Both the position numbers and the translations under genes were made by a program. A stretch of DNA of 64,000 nucleotides from Allocoprococcus sp004560705. Lineage in GTDB: Bacteria > Bacillota > Clostridia > Lachnospirales > Lachnospiraceae. The stretch is from assembly GCF_052065755.1 (NCBI RefSeq), contig NZ_JBQHTK010000004.1, positions 1 to 64,000 on the forward strand. The letters run 5' to 3'. The first letter of the stretch is position 1. Each line of letters starts with the position of its first letter. Under the pieces are notes generated by a model. It made no database searches and had not been told where the DNA came from. It was given only the letters and a program-made list of their open reading frames with translations. Below, piece by piece: positions 17,238 to 25,787 of this stretch.

Positions 17238-18072
17238 ATGCAAGGACAAAATATTACTGCACCGGCAGAGGTAAAGACAAAACTGGACGCAATGAATTTG
17301 ACAGACCGGTTTTTGTTTGATGAGACCGTAGAGGAATTAGATATTTTCAATCTGATTGTGGATATTATTCTGAATGGCAAGATCATATTGGTCGGAGAAT
17401 CGGAGACTGAGAAGGAACTGCGCATTTCGCCGGAATTACGCTCCATTCGCCTTGATGTAATAGCTACGGATGAGGCGGGGAATGTTTTTCGGATGGAAAT
17501 GCAGAAGAAGAATACCTAAATACTGATATCGCCGTTTGACCTATTCGGGTATAAATTGTACCGCTATACGTTTGAAGAGAGGTGCGTGGAAGTGCCGGAA
17601 CTGAGGCTGGATGATGGCGCGAGACGCATTTTCATAAATACGAAAGGAAAGAATCCGGAAGGCTTTACAGAAGAATTTCTGGAATTGATGGAATACATCA
17701 ATCATACGACAGATGAAGTAGCCGAAAAGGTAAAGAGTGAGAAAATAAAGAAGATTCATGACAGAGTCCGAACAGTTAAGGGATCGGAAAAGGTAGGAGT
17801 GAAGCTTATGCAGAAGTGGGAAGAACTGGCTTATGCGAGAGAAGAGGGAGAATTAGAAGGCGAGAAAAAAGGCGAAAGAAAGGGTGAACTGGTTCTTTTA
17901 GTAAGCCAAGTATGCAGGAAGATGAAAAGGGGACTCACTCCGGAGACAATAGCTGATCAGCTGGAGAGGGAACTTCCTGAAATAAAGAGAATATGTGATA
18001 GAAGATACTGCCGATTATGACGAGAAGAAGATTGTTGAGAAGTTAATGGAAGAAAGGATGTGTAGCTGTTAA
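17238..18072 (+). pseudogene. Rpn-family PD-(D/E)XK nuclease/transposase, broken
   Basis: GGAGG-ATG opens a frame that reads LTDRFLFDETVEE and then RLDVIATDEAGNVFRMEMQ, the start of the Rpn nuclease core (the D and ExQ catalytic residues are visible), and stops at 17519. The C-terminal half resumes at about 17545 in another frame (LYRYTFEERCVEVPEL, FINTKGKN), missing roughly 60-100 residues. Near 17995 a further frameshift occurs, and the natural tail reads on to 18072. Known relatives promote RecA-independent recombination; this copy is inactive. It is often found as a repeated accessory gene. Confidence 0.75.
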
Positions 18073-18153
18073 GTGACTATGAACCCGTCCCCCAGCCACC
18101 CCTTTTGTATATTTCTAAAAAAAATGTTCAAACTATCCTTTGAGGTGATTATT

Positions 18154-18306
18154 TTGAACACAAATAAAAAAGAGAAGGAAAGACAAAACCGACAAAAGAA
18201 CCTGAACGAGTTCAACAGTATAACCCACAAAAAGGAACCGGAGAACCAGAACCAGACGCATAACATCAGGTCGGAGGCTGTGGAGCCGAAGAACAGGCAG
18301 GTGTGA
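18154..18306 (+). CDS. possible 50-residue charged peptide
   Basis: A TTG start with GAGGTGA seven bases upstream opens a very polar frame (Lys, Glu, Asn and Gln make up most residues) with no hydrophobic core. It may be an intrinsically disordered peptide or chance. It ends 12 bases before the tocopherol-cyclase-like gene. Confidence 0.3.
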   Translation: MNTNKKEKERQNRQKNLNEFNSITHKKEPENQNQTHNIRSEAVEPKNRQV

Positions 18307-18318
18307 CCGGACAGAAGT

Positions 18319-19182
18319 ATGCTGGGATCTTTTTATGGTTGGTATATGAAATGTCAGTCGGACAATCAGACGTTAGCGGTCATACCGGCATTACACCAGT
18401 GTGGAGGAAAAGTTACGTGTTCTATTCAGCTTATAACGGACAGTCAGGTATGGATTGAGACATTTCCCGCTGAGAAATTCAGTAGAAAAAATAAGTGCAT
18501 TGATATTGGTCGGAATCATTTTAGCCTTTATGGTATGGAACTCTCGATTCATACTGAGGAACTGGCTGTGGAGGGCAGGCTGAGTTATGGTGCTTTGACT
18601 CCGCTGAAATATGATATTATGGGGCCGTTTTCTTTGGTTCCGTTTATGGAGTGCCGCCACAGTGTCTGGAGTATGCAGCATTCGGTTTTTGGAAGGATCA
18701 TGCTGAATGGTGAGAGCTATGAATTTGAACATGCCTTGGGGTACTGGGAGGGAGACCGCGGCTATTCATTTCCGAAGAAATATGTCTGGACCCATTGCTT
18801 CTTTCGGGGAGGTTCGTTGATGCTGTCTGTGGCGGAAATTTCGGTACTGGGATTTCCTTTCATAGGGAAAAGCATTTCTTTTACTGGTGTTATAGGAATT
18901 GTTTGGTGGCGTGGAAAAGAATTTCGATTTGCGACGTATCTGGGTGCGAGAGTGGTTGAAAATGCAGATGGCAGACTTCGGGTTGTACAAAAAGGGATGG
19001 AGCTGGAAGTAAGACTTCTGGAAACCGGTGGTTATCCTTTGAAAGCGCCGGAGCTGGGAAATATGGTGCGGACTATTCATGAAAGCGCATCTTGTCGTGC
19101 ATTTTACCGATTACACATTCAGGGGGAATCTGTATTTGCTTTCGAGACGGAACGGGCATCCTTTGAATATGAATATTCATAA
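18319..19182 (+). CDS. tocopherol-cyclase-like protein
   Basis: A 287-residue protein with features of the tocopherol cyclase-like family: GWYMKCQS near the start, a central HALGYWEGDRGYSFPKKYVW segment and a strand-rich lipocalin-like body. Plant members close the chromanol ring of vitamin E; the role in anaerobic bacteria is unknown. There is only a weak ribosome site before the ATG. It sits among degraded genes, upstream of a small zinc-finger gene and a tRNA. The reading frame itself is intact. Confidence 0.75.
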   Translation: MLGSFYGWYMKCQSDNQTLAVIPALHQCGGKVTCSIQLITDSQVWIETFPAEKFSRKNKCIDIGRNHFSLYGMELSIHTEELAVEGRLSYGALTPLKYDIMGPFSLVPFMECRHSVWSMQHSVFGRIMLNGESYEFEHALGYWEGDRGYSFPKKYVWTHCFFRGGSLMLSVAEISVLGFPFIGKSISFTGVIGIVWWRGKEFRFATYLGARVVENADGRLRVVQKGMELEVRLLETGGYPLKAPELGNMVRTIHESASCRAFYRLHIQGESVFAFETERASFEYEYS

Positions 19183-19220
19183 TCCTATTCGGCATATACT
19201 TTATACCGGAGGTGAATGGT

Positions 19221-19388
19221 TTGGATTATTGTGTATGTTGTGGAGAGTATGTGCCGGAGGGAACGATGGTATGCCGGGCCTGCTGGAAGCGGTATATGGA
19301 AAATGCTGAGGAAGAGGAGCCGGAAGATGAACGCAAATCTATGGCATTTCACAATATAATATGCTACGACAGGAGAAAAGAAAAATGA
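19221..19388 (+). CDS. small Cys-rich protein, zinc-finger-like
   Basis: Fifty-five residues from a TTG start with GGAGGTG six bases before it. The N-terminus reads MDYCVCCGEYVPEG and then VCRACWKRY, giving two CxxC knuckles, the form of the short zinc-finger proteins common in Lachnospiraceae mobile regions. In another frame the following bases encode LCKECL, so the gene may have been longer and frameshifted. Confidence 0.6.
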   Translation: MDYCVCCGEYVPEGTMVCRACWKRYMENAEEEEPEDERKSMAFHNIICYDRRKEK

Positions 19389-19512
19389 GGGACTGTGCAA
19401 GGAATGTTTGAGTGGGACGATATGGTTCATGATGGGCTCGGATGTGTGGTAGGGTGTTAAGTATGAGCTTTATGACAACATGTATTATTTTCTAATCATT
19501 TTAAAAGAATGC

Positions 19513-19540
19513 TTGAAATTTTTCCTCAAAATGCTATACT
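19513..19540 (+). promoter_or_regulatory. tRNA-Gly promoter
   Basis: TTGAAA (19513-19518), 16 bases, TATACT (19535-19540), eight bases before the mature tRNA 5' end. Confidence 0.7.
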
Positions 19541-19548
19541 AATAGCAT

Positions 19549-19619
19549 GCAGATATTGTTCATCGGTAGAACGCCAGCTTCCCAAGCTGGAAAGGCGGGT
19601 TCGACTCCCGTTATCTGCT
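19549..19619 (+). tRNA. tRNA-Gly (anticodon CCC)
   Basis: A complete cloverleaf: acceptor GCAGATA (19549-19555) pairs with TATCTGC (19612-19618); the anticodon arm is CCAGC-TTCCCAA-GCTGG with anticodon CCC; the T arm contains GGTTCGACTCC. The 3' CCA is not encoded. It lies at the right border of the eroded accessory stretch, which is where integrating elements often stop. Confidence 0.95.
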
Positions 19620-19630
19620 TATTATGATGA

Positions 19631-19668
19631 CGTAAGAACTTCTATTTTAAGAAGTCCTTACGTTTTTT
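19631..19668 (+). terminator. tRNA-Gly terminator
   Basis: CGTAAGAACTTC and GAAGTCCTTACG form a long stem followed by TTTTTTT. The stretch from here to 19869 holds no gene that I can see. Confidence 0.85.
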
Positions 19669-19869
19669 TATTCTGATTCTTAATTATCTTTAACAAGATA
19701 TAGCAGGAAATCTCCTATCTCTATAGGTGGCGGGATGAGTAGATAAGAGTGTTCACAAAGAACCGGTTGCCACAGGCTACAGTTCTGTTATAGAATAAAT
19801 TCAAAGACAAAATCTTTATCAAGATCAAATTGGCAAGGAACAAATTCATCTCAGAAAGGAACAAATGAA

Positions 19870-20634
19870 ATGAAAAATACGACGACAAAAATTTTAAAAT
19901 TCGTGATTCCGCTTTTAATCGCCTGCATTTCGATCTTTGTGTTAGCAAAATATGCAGCTTCCCCGGAGTTACATGCGAATACGATCCGGTCATTGGATGA
20001 GAAGAAAACGACGGTCATGGAGCTCACTGCGGCTTCAACGGCAACTTCGGCGGCGATTACTCTGATTCCGGGCGATACAGCGACGCCGATCGCGGAGAAG
20101 CTTGCCGATCTCAGCGGCTATTTCCTCATCGTTCTCTGTGCGATTTATCTGGAAAAGTATCTGGTCACTATTACGGGATATGCGGCGTTCGTGGTTTTGA
20201 TTCCCGCCGCGTGTGTGCTGTATTCGTCCAGCGTTTTTGTGAAAGGAAGGGCATGCAGGAGGATGGCAAATAAACTGCTGGCTTTTGCGTGTGCGATCGT
20301 TCTGATTATCCCTGCAAGTGTCAAGGTGTCAAATCTGATTGAAGCAACATACCAGTCTTCCATCAACGAGACCATTGATTCGGCGAGAGAAACGGCGGAA
20401 GAATTGGAGGAGAGTGCGGAAGAAGAGGAAAGCTCAACGGGGATTTTCTCGAAGATCAAAGACGGGGTGTCCGGAATTACCGAACAGGCTGAGCAGATGT
20501 TGAATCAGTTCCTGGAATCGCTTGCGATCATGCTGGTAACTTCCTGCATTATCCCGATACTTGTGATTCTGTTTTTTGTATGGATTATCAAAATGCTGTT
20601 CGGGGCGAATCTGAATCTGACAAAATTGGAGTGA
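19870..20634 (+). CDS. membrane protein of a peptide-response module
   Basis: A 254-residue protein with a first membrane helix (about 10-27), an outward segment of about 50 residues, three central helices (about 85-150), a Glu-rich stretch (about 175-205, EETAEELEESAEEEES) and a last helix (about 218-245). The start has AAAGGA upstream. It stands four bases ahead of the response regulator, so it is part of that operon. Proteins of this form often precede BceRS-like systems, but I cannot name the family; a role in sensing or modulation is inference. Confidence 0.7.
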   Translation: MKNTTTKILKFVIPLLIACISIFVLAKYAASPELHANTIRSLDEKKTTVMELTAASTATSAAITLIPGDTATPIAEKLADLSGYFLIVLCAIYLEKYLVTITGYAAFVVLIPAACVLYSSSVFVKGRACRRMANKLLAFACAIVLIIPASVKVSNLIEATYQSSINETIDSARETAEELEESAEEEESSTGIFSKIKDGVSGITEQAEQMLNQFLESLAIMLVTSCIIPILVILFFVWIIKMLFGANLNLTKLE

Positions 20635-20638
20635 TGTT

Positions 20639-21310
20639 ATGCAGAAAATATTGATTGTTGAAGATGATGAAAAATTAAGACATGAGCTGGAGATATTCCT
20701 ACAGCGAAATGGGTATGAGGCATTTGGACTGGAGAATTTCGAACGGACGCTGGAGGAGATTCTCGGCGCGGATGCGAATCTGATCCTGCTGGATATCAAC
20801 CTTCCGAATGTTGACGGGGAGTATCTGCTGAAAGAGGTCAGGAAGGCGTCGGATGTTCCGGTCATTATGATCACCAGCCGAAACAGTGAGATGGATGAAC
20901 TTTTATCCCTGCATTATGGGGCGGACCATTATGTGACGAAGCCATTTAACACGCAGATCCTTCTTGCGAAGATCAGGGGTATCTTGAAAAGAACCGGAAA
21001 TCTGGCTATGCAGGATCGGATTAGCTGTGGAAGTTTTGTACTGAATCTGTCGAAGAGTCAGGTGGAGAAAGATGGGAAGGCAGTAGAGCTCACTGCAAAT
21101 GAACTGAAGATCATGAAATGTCTGATCCGGTCCAAGGGCAGTATCGTGTCCAGAGAAGATATCATGAATGAACTGTGGGACAATGAGGCATTTATCGATG
21201 ACAATACCCTGACCGTAAATATGACGAGAATACGCAAGAAGATGGAAGAAATCGGAATGAAGGATGTCATTGTGACAAAGAGAGGGCAGGGATATCTTTT
21301 ATCCGTATAA
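20639..21310 (+). CDS. OmpR-family response regulator, BceR/BraR-like
   Basis: A 223-residue protein. The receiver domain (1-120) has phosphorylation site D52 in LLDINLPN, acidic pocket E8/D9/D10 and conserved Lys in VTKPF. The winged helix (about 130-223) has the recognition region ENTLTVNMTRIRKK-like pattern (DDNTLTVNMTRIRKKM). Length and residues fit the regulators of bacitracin-type detoxification modules. It is followed by its kinase and an ABC transporter; the operator-like repeat at 22364-22390 is its likely target. Confidence 0.92.
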   Translation: MQKILIVEDDEKLRHELEIFLQRNGYEAFGLENFERTLEEILGADANLILLDINLPNVDGEYLLKEVRKASDVPVIMITSRNSEMDELLSLHYGADHYVTKPFNTQILLAKIRGILKRTGNLAMQDRISCGSFVLNLSKSQVEKDGKAVELTANELKIMKCLIRSKGSIVSREDIMNELWDNEAFIDDNTLTVNMTRIRKKMEEIGMKDVIVTKRGQGYLLSV

Positions 21311-21341
21311 GAAAATATAGAAAACGGGAGGCGGCGATAAC

Positions 21342-22355
21342 ATGAGCTTTGGAAGATATTTAAAAGATAGGTGGAAGACGCTTGTGCTCTTGATCTTCGC
21401 GGTGGCAACCGGAGAGATTTTCCTTCTGATTTATCCGGTGCACTGGGTGATACGACTGTATCTGGGAGTGAGTATCCTGCTTTTATTTTTGTTGGGTACA
21501 TATCTGGAATTCCGTTCCAAAAAGGAATTTTATCTGGAAACTGCAGAGAAAATGGAGAAACTTCGGGAAAAATATCTGATCATGGAGATGCTTCCCGAGA
21601 CATCCTGTGTGGAGGAGGAGCAGCTTCGGGAGATCCTGCAGGATGTGGGGAAGTCGATGGCGGAAAATGTGAATGTTTACAAGCAGATCCAGGAAGAGTA
21701 CAAGGAGTATATTGAACTGTGGATCCATGAGATTAAGCTTCCGATCGCGACTTCGAAGATGATTATCGAGAACAACCGCAGTGAGGTGACGAGAAGTATC
21801 GAGGAAGAACTGACGGAGATTGAACAGTATGTGGAACAGGCACTTTATTATGCAAGGAGCAGTCACGCGAATAAAGACTATTTTGTGGCAGAATGTAAGC
21901 TGAAGCAGATTGTAAATGAAGCGGTGAAGCAGAATCGGCAGAGTCTGATCCGGCAAAAGATCCGGATTGAGATCGATATTTCCGATCAAACCGTGTTCAC
22001 AGATGCAAAATGGTGTCAGTTTATCCTGAATCAGATCATTTCAAACAGTATGAAATACCGGAAAGAGGAAGGTGCTGTGATACGCTTCTCGGCAGAAGAG
22101 CGAAAAGAGCAGACCATTCTCGGCATTTGGGATAACGGCATTGGAATCCGACCGGAGGAGATCGGAAGAGTATTTGAAAAAGGATTTACCGGGAGCAACG
22201 GGCGGAGCCGAAAGAAATCGACCGGAATAGGACTGTATCTTTGCAAGAAACTTTGCGATAAGCTGGGGCTTGGAATTACGCTTACATCGGAAGAAGGAAA
22301 CGGATGTCTGGTGAAACTGATTTTCCCGAAGAGCAGCTTTTCATTGACCGAATAA
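21342..22355 (+). CDS. intramembrane-sensing histidine kinase, BceS/BraS-like
   Basis: A 337-residue kinase with two N-terminal helices (about 13-31 and 35-53) joined by an extracellular turn of only a few residues, as in intramembrane-sensing kinases that get their signal from a BceAB transporter. H129 in LWIHEIKLP is the phosphoacceptor; N, G1 and G2 boxes are seen (NQIISNSMKYR, DNGIGI, STGIGLYLCKKL). GGAGG precedes the ATG. The likely stimulus is a cell-envelope peptide antibiotic sensed through the adjacent transporter. Confidence 0.92.
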   Translation: MSFGRYLKDRWKTLVLLIFAVATGEIFLLIYPVHWVIRLYLGVSILLLFLLGTYLEFRSKKEFYLETAEKMEKLREKYLIMEMLPETSCVEEEQLREILQDVGKSMAENVNVYKQIQEEYKEYIELWIHEIKLPIATSKMIIENNRSEVTRSIEEELTEIEQYVEQALYYARSSHANKDYFVAECKLKQIVNEAVKQNRQSLIRQKIRIEIDISDQTVFTDAKWCQFILNQIISNSMKYRKEEGAVIRFSAEERKEQTILGIWDNGIGIRPEEIGRVFEKGFTGSNGRSRKKSTGIGLYLCKKLCDKLGLGITLTSEEGNGCLVKLIFPKSSFSLTE

Positions 22356-22363
22356 GAAGAAAG

Positions 22364-22390
22364 CTTACGATTTCGTAAGGTTTTCGTAAG
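22364..22390 (+). promoter_or_regulatory. three-half-site operator ahead of the ABC transporter
   Basis: CTTACGA (22364-22370) and TCGTAAG (22373-22379) form a perfect inverted repeat with a 2-base spacer, and TCGTAAG recurs at 22384-22390, 11 bases downstream, one helical turn. A further related TTACGAAA lies at 22433-22440 near the ribosome site. The position between kinase and transporter genes fits a response-regulator operator for induced transporter expression. Confidence 0.6.
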
Positions 22391-22456
22391 CTGTATCGAT
22401 GGCTGGTAAGAGAGAAAAAGCTTATGATGGAGTTACGAAAAGGAGGAACACATCAT

Positions 22457-23224
22457 ATGAAACACATATTAGAAGTAAAGGAAATCGAAAAATATTATGG
22501 AAATAAATCCAATCTTACAAAGGCCATTGATCAGATCAGTTTTTCGGTGGATAAGGGTGAATTTGTGGGGATCATGGGAGCCAGCGGAAGCGGAAAGACG
22601 ACGCTGCTTAACTGCATTTCCACGATCGACAGGGTGACGGCAGGGCACATTTTCATCAATGGGATGGATATCACCCGTTTAAAGGGAAATGGACTGAACA
22701 AATTCCGCAGAGAAGAGCTGGGATTTATTTTCCAGGATTTTAATCTTCTCGACACGCTCACGGCTTATGAGAATATTGCGCTGGCGCTAACGATTCAGAG
22801 AGTGAAACCTGTGGAGATCGAAGAACGGGTGAATCAGATAGCCATGCAGCTTGGAATCACGGATATCCTGAAGAAATATCCCTATCAGGTGTCCGGTGGA
22901 CAGAAACAACGGATCGCGGCGGCGAGAGCGATCGTCACAAATCCGCAGCTGATCCTGGCGGATGAGCCGACCGGCGCGCTGGACTCCAAGGCGGCGAGAC
23001 AGCTTCTGGAAAATATGGAGCTTTTGAACCGCTCGATGGATGCGACAATCCTGATGGTCACGCATGATGCATTTACTGCAAGTTATGCGGATCGGATCCT
23101 TTTTATCAAGGACGGCAGGATTTTCAATGAGATCATGAAAGGAACAGGAGGACGTAAAGAGTTTTTTGAAAAGATCATTGAGGTTGTCACGCTTCTGGGA
23201 GGTGAATTGAACGATGTTATTTAA
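22457..23224 (+). CDS. ABC transporter ATP-binding protein, BceA-like
   Basis: A 255-residue ATPase with Walker A GASGSGKTT (about 41-49), Q loop in FIFQDFN, signature VSGGQKQR, Walker B LILADEP and the H loop VTHD. AGGAGG before the ATG at 22457 decides the start. It forms a resistance/sensing transporter with the next gene, which it overlaps by 11 bases. Confidence 0.92.
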   Translation: MKHILEVKEIEKYYGNKSNLTKAIDQISFSVDKGEFVGIMGASGSGKTTLLNCISTIDRVTAGHIFINGMDITRLKGNGLNKFRREELGFIFQDFNLLDTLTAYENIALALTIQRVKPVEIEERVNQIAMQLGITDILKKYPYQVSGGQKQRIAAARAIVTNPQLILADEPTGALDSKAARQLLENMELLNRSMDATILMVTHDAFTASYADRILFIKDGRIFNEIMKGTGGRKEFFEKIIEVVTLLGGELNDVI

Positions 23225-25286
23225 GATGTCGGTAAAAAACATCCGGAAGAGTATCAAAGATTATACCATTTATTTTCTGACCCTGATCCTGGGCGTGGCG
23301 ATCTTCTATATGTTCAATTCACTGGACAGCCAGGAGGCCATGCTTGTGGTCAACAGCTCAACGCGCCAGATCGTGAAACTGATGGTGGGGATGATCAATT
23401 ATGTGTCTGTATTTGTGGCGGTAATCCTGGGATTTCTGATCGTGTATGCCAATAATTTCCTGATTAAGAGAAGAAAACGGGAATTCGGACTTTACATGAC
23501 GCTTGGAATGGGGAAAAGGCAGATTTCGGGGATCCTTCTCGGGGAAACGTTTCTGATCGGTCTGATCTCGCTTGTGGTGGGGCTGGTGATCGGCGTGTTC
23601 GGATCTCAGCTGATGTCAATTCTGGTTGCGAAACTGTTCCAGGCGGATATGAGTGAATATCAGTTTGTATTTTCCGAGGCGGCCTGCTGGAAGACTTGTG
23701 CATATTTTGGCGTGATGTATGCGGCTTCGATGGTTTTGAATATCGTTATCATTTCTCGATACAAACTGATCGATCTGATCAGTGCGGAGAAGAAGAACGA
23801 AAAGGTTCGGATGAAGAATCCGGTGATCTGTGTGCTGGTGTTTCTGGCGGCGGCTGTCACACTGGGAACTGCATATTATATGGTGACGGGCGGACTTACA
23901 CAGCTGGATCTTATGAATCAGCTGGTTATTCCGATTCTCATGGGAATCGTATCGACCTTCCTGATTTTCTGGTCGGTATCGGGACTTGCCCTGAAGGTGG
24001 TACAGATGAGAAAAGGGCTGTATCTGAAGGATTCGAATATTTTCGTGCTGAGGCAGATTCACAACCGGATCAATACGACGGTCGTCAGCATGACGATCAT
24101 CTGTCTTTTGCTGTTTATGACGATTACGGTCCTCTCAACTGCGCTTTCGCTGAACCGGGTTTTGACGCAGGATCTGGAGGAGATGACACCGGTAGACCTT
24201 AATCTGTATAAAACAGCGAATCTTCCGGACAATGGAGATTACACACAGCTACAGATCGAGGATTCCCAAAAACCGATCAGTGACACACTGAAGGAAAACG
24301 GGCTGGATATGAAGGTACTGAAGGATGTGACGGAAGTTGCTACTTACACGTCGACGGAGTGGACATGGGAGACTTCACTTCAGAGCGTGATAGAAAGTGC
24401 AAAAGAGAACTATCCGATGCTTATGTATGACACGGCGGAGGAAATCATAAAATTGTCCGATTATAACAAGATCGCACGGCTCTATGGCAACAGGGAATAT
24501 GAACTGGCGGAAGATGAATATCTCGTGCTGTGTGATTTTGATAATATGAAGAATCTGAGAGACATGGCGCTGAAAAACGGCAGTGAAGTTGCGATTGGCG
24601 GAAAGGTATATCATTCCAGATATCCGGAATGCCAGGAAGGCTATCTTGTGATCTCCACTAGTCATACTAATACCGGCCTGATGGTTGTACCGGACAGCTG
24701 TCCCCTCAGTGAAGATATGAAGGAAAGATATTATCTCATGGCAGATTACAATGCGGATACAAAAGAAGAGAAATATCAGACCGAAGCGATGTTCACAAAT
24801 TACGGCGACGGGGATCATGAGCTTATGGAAAATCTGGAAGAGAAACAGATCCGGCTGGACGGGGTATCCAAAATTTCGATCATCGAATCCAGCAAAGGGC
24901 TATCGACCATCATCAGTTTTATCGCTATTTATCTGGGGATCATTTTCCTGATCGCAAGCTCTGCGATACTGGCACTCAAGGAACTTACAGAGAACTCCGA
25001 TAATCGCCACCGTTATACGATTCTGAGAAAAATCGGAATGGATGAAAAGATGATTCATCAGACGCTGTTTCGGCAGATCGGTATTTTCTTTATGGCACCT
25101 TTGATCCTGGCAGTCGTTCATTCCATATTCGGGATCCAGTTTGCGTTAAAGATTGTAGCTGTTCAGGTGGAAACGAGGGAAATGCTCCCGTCGGTTATTG
25201 CAACTGCAGTATTTCTGATCCTGGTTTATGGGGGATATTTCCTTGCAACCTATATGGAGAGCAAAAACATTATAAGAGAAGCATAA
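23214..25286 (+). CDS. ABC transporter permease, BceB/FtsX-type
   Basis: A 690-residue permease. Four helices lie in the first 250 residues, a large extracellular domain spans about 340-560, and three FtsX-type helices end the protein; the count fits the ten-helix BceB layout. The extracellular domain is the part known to recognise peptide antibiotics in this family. It shares translation with the ATPase. Together with the two-component pair it probably forms a flux-sensing detoxification module for bacitracin-, nisin- or defensin-like peptides; the actual peptide is unknown. Confidence 0.9.
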   Translation: MLFKMSVKNIRKSIKDYTIYFLTLILGVAIFYMFNSLDSQEAMLVVNSSTRQIVKLMVGMINYVSVFVAVILGFLIVYANNFLIKRRKREFGLYMTLGMGKRQISGILLGETFLIGLISLVVGLVIGVFGSQLMSILVAKLFQADMSEYQFVFSEAACWKTCAYFGVMYAASMVLNIVIISRYKLIDLISAEKKNEKVRMKNPVICVLVFLAAAVTLGTAYYMVTGGLTQLDLMNQLVIPILMGIVSTFLIFWSVSGLALKVVQMRKGLYLKDSNIFVLRQIHNRINTTVVSMTIICLLLFMTITVLSTALSLNRVLTQDLEEMTPVDLNLYKTANLPDNGDYTQLQIEDSQKPISDTLKENGLDMKVLKDVTEVATYTSTEWTWETSLQSVIESAKENYPMLMYDTAEEIIKLSDYNKIARLYGNREYELAEDEYLVLCDFDNMKNLRDMALKNGSEVAIGGKVYHSRYPECQEGYLVISTSHTNTGLMVVPDSCPLSEDMKERYYLMADYNADTKEEKYQTEAMFTNYGDGDHELMENLEEKQIRLDGVSKISIIESSKGLSTIISFIAIYLGIIFLIASSAILALKELTENSDNRHRYTILRKIGMDEKMIHQTLFRQIGIFFMAPLILAVVHSIFGIQFALKIVAVQVETREMLPSVIATAVFLILVYGGYFLATYMESKNIIREA

Positions 25287-25290
25287 GGAA

Positions 25291-25316
25291 AGGCAGAGCG
25301 GGTCTCTGCCTTTCTG
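25291..25316 (+). terminator. terminator of the BceAB-like operon
   Basis: AGGCAGAG (25291-25298) pairs with CTCTGCCT (25304-25311), followed by TTCTGTTGTT. It also faces the convergent gene at 25320. Confidence 0.8.
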
Positions 25317-25319
25317 TTG

Positions 25320-25673
25320 TTAATATGTTTTTGCCTGCTCACCGAAATCGGGATGGTCACGTAGAAAGTCGGCTAATATGGAGATGAATTCACTGGAAGT
25401 TGGTTTTTCAAACAGAGGATATCCCAGAATGGGTGCCAGTATTTTATCTTCATTCTGGTTCCAGTAACTGGTGATTAAAGTGCGGATAGCTGCTTCTACA
25501 CAGACATTGGAAACGCCATATTCTTTACCGACCATAACATAAAGGTTCTTGGTAACTTTTCTCAGATATTCCTGGTGCTCGAAAACAAGAGCTACTGCAC
25601 ATGCAAGATAGTTAAAACCGGCATAGCTGGAGCGCATTCCAATTTTTCTTAACAGTAGTAAAGCTGTTTCCAT
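25320..25673 (-). CDS. stand-alone Spo0A C-terminal-domain protein
   Basis: A 117-residue protein that matches in layout the six-helix DNA-binding domain of Spo0A: GMRSSYAGFNYLACAV is like the first helices, VTKNLYVMVGKEYGVSNVCVEAAIRTLI covers the helix-turn-helix region with TK-LY and VE-AIR kept. There is no receiver domain and no signal sequence. GGAGGAGG precedes the ATG. It probably binds Spo0A-like boxes or interferes with Spo0A; target genes cannot be told. Confidence 0.8.
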   Translation of the reverse strand: METALLLLRKIGMRSSYAGFNYLACAVALVFEHQEYLRKVTKNLYVMVGKEYGVSNVCVEAAIRTLITSYWNQNEDKILAPILGYPLFEKPTSSEFISILADFLRDHPDFGEQAKTY

Positions 25674-25787
25674 AAAATTCCTCCTCCGTGCACCTCCCGA
25701 CTAAATGAACTATTTATACAATACTTTAAAATTATTACAAAATACAATTTTCGATAAAAATAGATAAATTTCGATAAATATTTTTTC

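Noticed and set aside
12356..19620. intact integrative element bounded by the tRNA-Gly gene
   Set aside because: No integrase, no duplicated tRNA 3' end and no conjugation genes are visible; only remnants support past mobility.
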